DNA of 36,317 bases from JAAFHN01 sp031421855 (GTDB taxonomy: Bacteria > Pseudomonadota > Gammaproteobacteria > Burkholderiales > Burkholderiaceae_C). The DNA is taken from contig JANOPN010000179.1 of NCBI GenBank assembly GCA_031421855.1, forward strand, positions 1 to 36,317, in the 5' to 3' direction. The position numbers were made by a program, and so were the translations under genes. Within the stretch, counting starts at the first letter, position 1. Every line of letters begins with the position of its first letter. Positions 30,729-36,317 of this stretch are shown here, piece by piece. The notes below the pieces were generated by a model. It was not told where the DNA came from. It did not search any database and was given only the letters and a program-made list of their open reading frames with translations.

Positions 30729-31708
30729 TGTTTTTTTGACCGCCGCTCAAGCGCGTCAACAAACATCGCGGCCACATCAAAGTCGGCTTGGTCGGTGATT
30801 TCTTGAAAACAGGTCGGGCTGGTCACATTGATTTCGGTCAGTTTGTCGCCGATCACATCTAAGCCCACGAGCAGCAACCCGCGCTCGGCCAATACCGGGC
30901 CAATTGCTTTGGCGATGGCTTGGTCGCGCTCAGTCAGCGGCTGGGCCACGCCTTTGCCGCCTGCGGCCAAGTTGCCACGCACCTCGCCGCCTTGCGGAAT
31001 GCGCGCCAAACTGAATGGCACCGCTTGCCCGTCGATCACCAAAATTCGCTTGTCGCCCAACGCGATTTCGGGCAAATAGCGCTGCACCATGATGGTCTCT
31101 GCGCCGTCTCGGGTGAGCGTCTCAATGATCGCGCCCAGGTTCAAACCGTTGTCTGCCACCCGAAAAATGCCCGCGCCACCCATGCCGTCAAGCGGCTTCA
31201 AGATGATGTCGCGGTGCTGCGCGTGAAATGCGCGAATAACAGCGTCTTGGCGCGTCACAACCGTGGGCGCGGCAAACTGCGCAAACTCCATCAGCGCCAG
31301 CTTCTCGGGGTGGTCGCGCAGGGCACGCGGCGAATTGAAGACGCGCGCGCCCTCGCGCTCGGCTTGTTGGAGCAAATGTGTCGCGTAGAAGTACTCGGAG
31401 TCAAAAGGCGGGTCTTTGCGCATGACGATCGCGTCAAACTCGCACAACTTAGCTGATTCATCGCCGCTTTGTGGCGCCAGCTCGAACCAGTCGTGTGCGT
31501 CGGCCACGCGGTCAGGCTCGCCGCCGTGCGAGATTCGCAGGCTGGTCACGCGGGCCCGCACAACGTCCCCGCTTGTCCAAACCAAATCTTGGGGCTCGCA
31601 ACTGGCCAAAGTGTGGCCACGGCGCTGAGCCTCGCGCATCATGGCAAAGCTTGAGTCTTTGTGGATTTTGAATGTGTGCAGCGGATCGGCGACAAACAGC
31701 AGTCTCAT
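30725..31708 (-). CDS. gshB: Glutathione synthetase
   Basis: 327 residues. An ATP-grasp enzyme that joins glycine to gamma-glutamylcysteine. The N-terminal MRLLFVADPLHTFKIHKDSSFAMMREAQRRGH matches prokaryotic GshB. Other phrases: VMRKDPPFDSEYFYATHLL, ILKPLDGMGGAGIFRV, MVQRYLPEIALGDKRILVIDG, LIPQGGEVRGNLAAGG-like and DVIGDKLTEINVTSPTCFQEI (metal and ATP site). An AAGG lies upstream of ATG. The stop codon TAG comes from a family B repeat. Confidence 0.96.
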   Translation of the reverse strand: MRLLFVADPLHTFKIHKDSSFAMMREAQRRGHTLASCEPQDLVWTSGDVVRARVTSLRISHGGEPDRVADAHDWFELAPQSGDESAKLCEFDAIVMRKDPPFDSEYFYATHLLQQAEREGARVFNSPRALRDHPEKLALMEFAQFAAPTVVTRQDAVIRAFHAQHRDIILKPLDGMGGAGIFRVADNGLNLGAIIETLTRDGAETIMVQRYLPEIALGDKRILVIDGQAVPFSLARIPQGGEVRGNLAAGGKGVAQPLTERDQAIAKAIGPVLAERGLLLVGLDVIGDKLTEINVTSPTCFQEITDQADFDVAAMFVDALERRSKKQ

Positions 31709-31809
31709 GGCTAGGGCCTTGTGGGTTGGGTGTGCGATTCTGCGTGAAAAGTCACGCGCTTGCAGGCCGTTTGAGGGCGTGAAGCGACTTTTTAAGTCAA
31801 TATTGGCAC

Positions 31810-31841
31810 TTGGTCACCGGATTCATTGGGTTTGTTGCTAT
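31810..31841 (+). repeat. Family B repeat, copy 11
   Basis: TTGGTCACCGGATTCATTGG followed by GTTTGTTGCTAT, the consensus itself. It lies upstream of gshB and is the last copy before the accessory region. Confidence 0.92.
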
Positions 31842-31914
31842 TATTTTTGACGTGAAACCAGAAGCCGATTCAAACGAAATGGGGTGACGCAGTCAACCGC
31901 GCCTTCTCGCGTGT

Positions 31915-32166
31915 TTACAACGTTTCAAATTTTAGGCCTGATCTCATCTTCGCATTCTCCCCCGCCGCCATGGTGTTGACTGTGACGGTTTGCTCTGCGC
32001 GAAAGCGCAGCAAATAGTTGGGGCCTCCAGCTTTTGGGCCTGTGCCGCTAAAGCCCTCACCTCCAAAGGTCTGGCTGCCCACCACTTTCGCGGTAACGCT
32101 TCGGTTGACGTCGACACTGCCCACGTGCACTGCGGCGGCGAATGTTTGGACGCGGCTGTCAGTACG
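31915..32166 (-). pseudogene. putA: putA remnant, C-terminal end (proline utilization A)
   Basis: The reading frame from about 32166 down to the stop at 31915 resembles the end of bifunctional PutA of the shorter type: SRVQTFAAAVHVGSVDVNR (for VYVNRN), VVGSQTFGGEGFSGTGPKA, GGPNYLLRF, and VTVNTMAAGENA near the stop. PutA oxidises proline to glutamate in two steps; this fragment is only the last 75-85 residues of its aldehyde-dehydrogenase half. No intact upstream part is in the window. A second putA-like piece lies at 32678-32869. Confidence 0.75.
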
Positions 32167-32635
32167 CGATGGTTCCGTGCGTGCACTGCGTTCCAGCTTC
32201 AATCATTCTCCGTACACCCCGCACCTGGAGATCCCCGCTTGGAATGGGCTTTCCCACATGTGAGGGGCGAACGCATGTGGTTGAGCCACCGCCATCCGGA
32301 CATCGGTAAACATCCCGCAACAGATGGTCTTCGTAACTCTGTTGCAAAAGGGTGCGGGGTCCCGAAAAGTGAGCATGGCGATTGCTGGGCACTATGTCGT
32401 CGCTCGACCTCGGACACTCATCCGCCAAGCTTGAACGCTTCATCTGTGACCCGCACCCAGACAATTGACCATCTCTCAGTCTGCCCGTGTGAGCAGAGGA
32501 CTTGTCAAGCGTGTGCACAAACACAGTTGCCCCGCACCTAGCGACTAATGCCTGGGCATTTGTAGCCTGGGCGTTTGCGCACGCGACGAACGCGCAAATG
32601 GCCGCGAAAGTCCTACCGATGGAATTTGTAAGCAT
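32159..32635 (-). CDS. Doubtful frame between the two putA pieces
   Basis: A 158-codon frame begins at ATG 32635 with a good AGGAG and a signal-like start (SIGRTFAAICAFVACANAQA). The rest has no recognisable domain, is rich in Cys, Arg and Ser, and the last codons overlap the putA fragment in another frame. The position corresponds to the missing central part of the PutA aldehyde-dehydrogenase domain, though no frame there looks like PutA. It could be an accidental frame in decayed DNA or the start of an inserted gene. Confidence 0.25.
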   Translation of the reverse strand: MLTNSIGRTFAAICAFVACANAQATNAQALVARCGATVFVHTLDKSSAHTGRLRDGQLSGCGSQMKRSSLADECPRSSDDIVPSNRHAHFSGPRTLLQQSYEDHLLRDVYRCPDGGGSTTCVRPSHVGKPIPSGDLQVRGVRRMIEAGTQCTHGTIAY

Positions 32636-32677
32636 TCAATTTCTCCTAAAAAGTACCAATTTGCTGGGTCGCGTTTT

Positions 32678-32869
32678 CTAGGCCTGCGGGTACGCCTGCG
32701 CAACGTAGTTGTCTTTGGCCTTGCCAATTGCGACAACGTGGTCAACGACATTTAGCTGCTCAGGCAGGGTCGTGCTGTCTGTAACGATGCAGTTGAGGTC
32801 GCCCGTCTCGGCAATCAGCGGCACGATCGGCCGGGTGAACAGCCGAACAATCTGACACGAATCGGTACT
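32678..32869 (-). pseudogene. putA: putA remnant, middle of the aldehyde-dehydrogenase domain
   Basis: Minus-strand frame reading STDSCQIVRLFTRPIVPL then IAETGDLNCIVTDSTTLPEQ, which matches the PutA stretch GSTEV...IPLIAETGGLNAMIVDSSALPEQ around the catalytic ETGG glutamate (here ETGD). After LPEQ the frame loses similarity and stops at TAG 32678-32680. The distance to the C-terminal piece (about 590 bases) is close to what an intact gene would have between these two motifs, so the pieces look collinear. Confidence 0.65.
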
Positions 32870-32871
32870 CC

Positions 32872-32897
32872 CCCGGTCGACCGCAGTGTCGACCGGG
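32872..32897. repeat. Perfect palindrome downstream of the CsgG-cluster operon
   Basis: CCCGGTCGAC (32872-32881) and GTCGACCGGG (32888-32897), a 10-bp perfect stem with a 6-nt loop, 11 bases past the stop of the last operon gene. The minus strand has no T run after it, so factor-independent termination is uncertain. It marks the junction with the putA remnant. Confidence 0.6.
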
Positions 32898-32908
32898 AAA
32901 CACCGAGA

Positions 32909-33577
32909 CTATGCGCTCGGCACTACGTGAAACGCCACTCCGTCCGAAGTTTTGCCCACCACGACAGTAAAAGGTTCATCTTGTTCAAAGGTGCTCCAAC
33001 CACGCGCAAACAGTGGTTCCACCCGTTTCCGACTAGCTGACTTGAGTGCATCCGCAAGATCTGGACCGACGGGCGTGCGGGTTGTCTGCGGCAACAGCGA
33101 GCCATAGTCGTGCAGAGTTTTTTCATTGGCCGCAAATCGAACCTCTGCCTTGTTAAAGTCGATGTTTGCGCGACGATGGGTCAGTTCGCGACCGCCCACG
33201 CCCTTGTTGTTGACCACGCCTGTTATTTTTCCGTTTTCGAACTTGAACCGTTGGTAAAAGTCCACGCCAGATTCATCGTCGAATGTGCCGTGAAAACCAT
33301 CTGTCCTCCTTCCGGCAATATCTGGGGCCGCCCGCATCCCCGAAACGTGGCGCTCTCGCAATCCGTGGTTGCCGAAGATTGCAAGCAGACTCGTGGCAAA
33401 CAGTACGCCGTTAGGTACAAAGGCAGACGCCGTCGATGGAATCACCAAAGCCGTGCTAACGCCAACGATGGATGCGAATGGCAAAACGCTGGGCATCGCA
33501 ACTCGAGCAACTAAACCCCGAGTGGCTGTTAGGCCGGGTAGTCCAACTGCGGAAAGGATCAAATTTCTGCGCTTCAT
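32909..33577 (-). CDS. Putative exported or membrane protein, last gene of the CsgG-like operon
   Basis: 222 residues from ATG 33577 with GGAG 8 bases upstream (a TTG two codons earlier is less likely). The first 80 residues are hydrophobic (MKRRNLILSAVGLPGLTATRG, SVLPFASIVGVSTALVIPST, VLFATSLLAIFGNHG) and could be a signal plus membrane spans. From about residue 90 a soluble domain has DGFHGTFDDESGVDFYQRFKFENGKITGVVNNKG, strands likely to form a beta sheet. I do not recognise a family. It starts 29 bases after the CsgG-like gene and ends at a palindrome. Confidence 0.6.
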   Translation of the reverse strand: MKRRNLILSAVGLPGLTATRGLVARVAMPSVLPFASIVGVSTALVIPSTASAFVPNGVLFATSLLAIFGNHGLRERHVSGMRAAPDIAGRRTDGFHGTFDDESGVDFYQRFKFENGKITGVVNNKGVGGRELTHRRANIDFNKAEVRFAANEKTLHDYGSLLPQTTRTPVGPDLADALKSASRKRVEPLFARGWSTFEQDEPFTVVVGKTSDGVAFHVVPSA

Positions 33578-33606
33578 TGTCAACTCCAGTTAAAAATGCT
33601 TTTCTT

Positions 33607-34338
33607 CTACCCAAGGCAGGTACCGCTGTTCAATTTCATTTGGTTTGCAAACGCCATCACCACGGCGTAACCGCTTGCCAGTCGAGCTGCAGACTGCACG
33701 TCAACAACGTTCATGCGCTCATTGGTGTAGCCGCCGCCAATGCCCAACAACACACTGCCAGCAAGCTGTTTGTTCACAAGCGCCATTGAAAACTCTGCAT
33801 CAGCGCTCTCTGACGATGTCACTTTGTATACGTGCGCCCCATCGTGTGGTTGGAGCGATTCAATGTGAATGACCACGGAGACCACGCCTTTCGATGAGGT
33901 CGTTTCTTGTCCGCCATGAAGGCTAAACGCGCCACGGCCATCACCCGCCCCAATGCCTCCGTCTTTTGAAGTGCGTTCACGGGAGGTAAGTGCGTCAAAG
34001 CCTGTGATGGAACCGCGAACAACGTATTTCGGCTGAAGTTCGCCTTTAAAGTGGTCCGTATTGCCGCGCTTGGAGATGATGGGCATAAAGCCGAGCTTGT
34101 GTAAGGTGTGAACCACGTGCTGGGTAAGCAATGGCTGCGGCAGCCCAGTCTGATAGCGGTCACCAGTGGCTTCACTATCAATGGGCTCAACTACGACTAC
34201 GATTTTTGCGGCCTCCGGCACCGCGGCCGCAAAGCAGCCAATAAGAGAGAGCAACTTGGGCAGACGGACGGGCTGAGCGAAAGCTTGGCCACAAGCCGTA
34301 AGCGACATAGCCGCCATGAAGGATGAGAGTTTTTTCAT
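33607..34338 (-). CDS. CsgG/HfaB-like outer-membrane lipoprotein
   Basis: 243 residues. The signal peptide ends in a lipobox (MAAMSLTACG, Cys16 modified), as in CsgG. The mature part resembles the CsgG pore family: YVVRGSITGFDAL (CsgG has a similar phrase before its membrane strands), a glycine-rich GGIGAGDGRGAFSLHGG stretch, KGVVSVVIHIESLQPHDGAHVYKVTSSESAD (for the LRLVDxxTGxV...VSxSxxS region) and SAARLASGYAVVMAFANQMK at the C-terminus. CsgG forms nonameric export channels for curli; HfaB is its holdfast homologue. It starts after TAG of the preceding gene, whose AGGAG overlaps that stop. The family call is by motif only. Confidence 0.5.
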   Translation of the reverse strand: MKKLSSFMAAMSLTACGQAFAQPVRLPKLLSLIGCFAAAVPEAAKIVVVVEPIDSEATGDRYQTGLPQPLLTQHVVHTLHKLGFMPIISKRGNTDHFKGELQPKYVVRGSITGFDALTSRERTSKDGGIGAGDGRGAFSLHGGQETTSSKGVVSVVIHIESLQPHDGAHVYKVTSSESADAEFSMALVNKQLAGSVLLGIGGGYTNERMNVVDVQSAARLASGYAVVMAFANQMKLNSGTCLG

Positions 34339-34347
34339 GTCTGGCTC

Positions 34348-34686
34348 CTAGCGCGGTGCGCATTTAGTTTGTGTTGAAAACCCATTGGCGCACACAGTGA
34401 TGACGATGGGCGCGAACACGGCACCAAACCGGGCGATATTGACATTTCCAGCACCACCGTCCGACGGCTCAGAAGCAGTCCGCATCGGATAGGTTGCTTG
34501 ATCACGCTTTTGCACCAAGGCCGATGCAGTCATGGCCCGCGTGGTCTCACGCTGCACAGCACTTTTGTTGAGGGCAGTTTCAGGCTCCTGGGCTGCACGG
34601 GTCGCGGGCGGAGCAAATTGCTGGCCGTGCGTGCTGAGTGTCCAGGCACTCAGCACTGCCCCACAAATTAAGGGCGTAGTCTTCAT
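34348..34686 (-). CDS. Small exported protein of the CsgG-like operon
   Basis: 112 residues starting directly after the TAA of the upstream gene (GGAGAAGTAAATG). The signal peptide is MKTTPLICGAVLSAWTLSTHG. The mature part is low in known motifs and has GNVNIARFGAVFAPIVITVCANGF near the end with two cysteines (VCANG, TKCAPR). Stop TAG overlaps the ribosome binding site of the CsgG-like gene. Its placement suggests a substrate or accessory of the pore. Function unknown. Confidence 0.6.
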   Translation of the reverse strand: MKTTPLICGAVLSAWTLSTHGQQFAPPATRAAQEPETALNKSAVQRETTRAMTASALVQKRDQATYPMRTASEPSDGGAGNVNIARFGAVFAPIVITVCANGFSTQTKCAPR

Positions 34687-35061
34687 TTACTTCTCCTGGC
34701 AGCCAACGGAAATGTTTCCGATGCGCGTGGAGCCAGTGGAACTGATCGTGCTGTTGCGAACCTCCACGTCCGAGGACGCGTTGTTCAGACGAGCATCGCC
34801 GCAAACTGTCACATTGCCAATTTCAGTGTCGGCTCGCTTGGTAGCCACGCGGGCACCGCGAAGCAACAATGAACCCTCGGCCTCGCCCTCGCGTGACGCG
34901 ATGGTGGAGTTGATCACCTTGACCTTGGTCGAAACATTGTTGGCGCGGGCCTGGGACGGCGGCTGCGACTGGCTCGGTGATTGGGCCGAGGCGAAGCCTG
35001 AGAGCGCGATCAATGCACCCAAAATTGGCGCGTCGATCAGTTGGCGGGACGTGCATTTCAT
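34687..35061 (-). CDS. Small exported protein with NST/IGN repeats, first gene of the CsgG-like operon
   Basis: 124 residues from ATG 35061, with AAGAGG upstream. A signal peptide ends near FASAQ (residues 1-27). The mature part holds two imperfect copies of a beta-strand-type unit: KVKVINSTIAS...TEIGNVTVCGDA and DVEVRNSTISS...TRIGNISVGCQE, each with an N-S-T-I step, an I-G-N step and a cysteine. Such regular Asn/Ser/Thr and Val/Ile alternation suits a secreted solenoid or amyloid-like fibre subunit. It is not CsgA-like by sequence. A likely substrate of the CsgG-like channel, by inference. Confidence 0.6.
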   Translation of the reverse strand: MKCTSRQLIDAPILGALIALSGFASAQSPSQSQPPSQARANNVSTKVKVINSTIASREGEAEGSLLLRGARVATKRADTEIGNVTVCGDARLNNASSDVEVRNSTISSTGSTRIGNISVGCQEK

Positions 35062-35288
35062 ATTGAAGCCTCTTTCAGGATGTTTTTCCGCCTTGACAGC
35101 GGGAGTGCTGTTTGAGGCGTAGGCGCATCCTGCTCTGTGATTTACATGCCGTCTAGGGGCCAACCCGCAAAATGGCGCGGTACATTCATTGAGGACAGTT
35201 GTGGACGGTTGGATGGCTGCTTTGGCTTGTCGATTGCCGTCAAACTCGGGTATTTCCTATTTACTTCTTTTTGAATATTGAGAAAAAA
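35062..35288. promoter_or_regulatory. Divergent intergenic region of the CsgG-like operon and the ATPase gene
   Basis: 227 bases between two genes read in opposite directions. The plus-strand side becomes AT-rich just before the ATPase gene (GGTATTTCCTATTTACTTC, TTGAATATTGAG) and probably holds its promoter; no exact promoter hexamers are claimed. Confidence 0.45.
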
Positions 35289-36317
35289 ATGACACCTTGG
35301 AGTTACGACGGCGACTCAGGCATCGATCCAGTAGGAAATGAGGCGATACAACGGTATCTGGAAGGCGACGAACCGCGCAGAACCATTCTTGTAGGCCCAA
35401 AGGGCTTCGGAAAGTCGATGTTGCTAAAGAAACGAGCCTTGCGACTCAGAGAGCAACTCGCGGCGGACAAACGCCGAGGCAGAGTAGAAGCGGTCGCTCT
35501 GCACCCATCCAGCGCACGTGTTCCCTTCGAGGCCCTTCGCATCGAACCACCGCACAACGCCGAGCAGTCGACCTACTGGGAATGGGACAACCGCTTTTCT
35601 AAACCTGCTGGCTGGAGCGAGTTGTTCTTCCGAGCCCTGATGTTCGCCACAGTAATGGAGGAGGCCAGAAAGGGGCAATGCGACGATTCGGTAACTCGTC
35701 TCGCGCAAGAAATCCGCACTTCATTAGAGGTGCGTAGATTCGACCACAAAGACTTCGTCACTGAGCAAACCAGCGATGATCAGTTAGAAGAATCGGAGTA
35801 TGACGATATTGAAGAATTGGAGACAACAGCGAATATCAGTAAATCTACAAGGACAAGCAAAGAACAGCGACGGAAGGTAAAGTTACATCAAGAGCGATAT
35901 TTTCAGCAGTTTTCCGTGGGAGAAATAGTCACAGCGTTGCTTGCAAAATGGTCAATCAATCATGAGCAATTTTATAAGTTAGCGAATGAATCTATAGCGC
36001 AAATAGCAAGATATCGCTATGTTCATTACTATTTCATTGATGCCTCTGATGAAATTAAATTAAATCCACAGCACACGAATCCAAGGTGTATAATTTCCGT
36101 CGAGGCCATTGAGTCTGAAATTAATTCGCAATATAAACCTTACTGGATTGAATGTGTTCTAGGTCTAGCTGATGCAATAAGATCAATTTATCAATGTACA
36201 GATAAAGTCATTGTCTATACTTCGCTTAGGAGTGAAGCGCTTTATTCCAACAAGCTCCCGGATCTGTCGACTCAAATTGCAAACTACATGCTGAAGCTCA
36301 GTTATTCAAAATCAGAG
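35289..36317 (+). CDS. Partial P-loop ATPase, runs off the window end
   Basis: 343 codons from ATG 35289 stay open to the last base. Walker A GPKGFGKS is at residues 36-43. A Walker B-like YYFIDASDEI is at about 248-256 (Asp251, Asp254, Glu255), and VIVYTSLRSEAL near 306-317 resembles a sensor strand (TSR-type) of STAND/AAA ATPases. An acidic, low-complexity stretch (about 165-185, DDQLEESEYDDIEELETT) links the domains. The codon composition shifts to AT-rich in the second half (17 of 60 bases are G or C at 36001-36060, against 31 of 60 at 35401-35460). This suggests acquisition by transfer. I do not recognise a named family. Confidence 0.7.
   Translation, partial: MTPWSYDGDSGIDPVGNEAIQRYLEGDEPRRTILVGPKGFGKSMLLKKRALRLREQLAADKRRGRVEAVALHPSSARVPFEALRIEPPHNAEQSTYWEWDNRFSKPAGWSELFFRALMFATVMEEARKGQCDDSVTRLAQEIRTSLEVRRFDHKDFVTEQTSDDQLEESEYDDIEELETTANISKSTRTSKEQRRKVKLHQERYFQQFSVGEIVTALLAKWSINHEQFYKLANESIAQIARYRYVHYYFIDASDEIKLNPQHTNPRCIISVEAIESEINSQYKPYWIECVLGLADAIRSIYQCTDKVIVYTSLRSEALYSNKLPDLSTQIANYMLKLSYSKSE

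Noticed and set aside
215..31841. Family B repeats considered as a CRISPR array
   Set aside because: The copies are dispersed singly over 31 kb in both orientations, with no regular spacers and no cas genes.
31846..31862. ACGTGAAACC near the gshB upstream region considered as a third parS
   Set aside because: Only one half of the palindrome is present; the left half lacks the GTTTC arm.
31990..32541. 183-codon plus-strand frame in the accessory region
   Set aside because: Its first part is antisense to the putA C-terminal fragment and the rest has no recognisable domain.

Overview
The window looks like a chromosomal replication-origin region of a betaproteobacterium, most likely Burkholderiales and close to Comamonadaceae. 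I base this on the protein sequences (OxyR, UbiA, EIIA-Ntr, KdsD, GyrB, DnaA, MnmG, ParAB) and on the gene order mnmG-rsmG-lysE-parA-hydrolase-parB. I cannot name a genus. Genes to the left of about 18.1 kb run mostly on the minus strand (ptsN, hpf, ubiA, oxyR, kdsD, gyrB, dnaN, dnaA). Genes to the right run mostly on the plus strand. Both arms therefore diverge from the origin.

Layout. 0-0.9 kb: cytochrome P450 tail, a DUF2834-like gene broken by TGA, and a membrane-protein fragment. 1.2-3.5 kb: AraC regulator, catalase-like protein without its distal His, and a high-potential iron-sulfur protein. 4-8.9 kb: small exported protein, ptsN, hpf, MFS transporter, ubiA, oxyR. 9.1-12.5 kb: two short-chain dehydrogenases, lptC, kdsD. 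12.6-18.1 kb: gyrB, dnaN, oriC, dnaA. 18.2-24.1 kb: mnmG, rsmG, a LysE exporter, parA, a small hydrolase and parB, with two parS sites inside mnmG and rsmG. 24.3-31.7 kb: haloacid dehalogenase, malate synthase G, MDR oxidoreductase, a VapC/AbrB-type toxin-antitoxin pair, D-cysteine desulfhydrase-like enzyme, tautomerase, glutathione synthetase. 31.9-36.3 kb: accessory region with a ruined putA, a tight four-gene operon around a CsgG-like lipoprotein, and the start of an AT-rich P-loop ATPase running off the end.

Two repeat families overlie this backbone. Family A is a 102-bp miniature inverted-repeat element with 13-bp terminal inverted repeats (three full copies and one 65-bp deleted copy), each flanked by 5-7 bp direct repeats. 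Deleting the element and one direct repeat on paper restores a 4-base antitoxin/toxin overlap in one case and a hydrolase/parB overlap in another, so the elements interrupted coupled operons. Family B is a roughly 32-bp interspersed sequence present about a dozen times, nearly always between genes. It is absent from the 12.6-24.1 kb replication core and from the accessory region, and one copy sits in frame inside the haloacid dehalogenase gene.

The best candidate for an undescribed system is the minus-strand operon at 32.9-35.1 kb: a small exported protein with repeated NST/IGN-type motifs, a second small exported protein, a CsgG-like outer-membrane lipoprotein and a fourth protein with an N-terminal export-like segment. 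It suggests a curli- or holdfast-anchor-like export system without recognisable CsgA. The oriC itself has a clear DnaA-box, TAG-trio and AT-rich layout.
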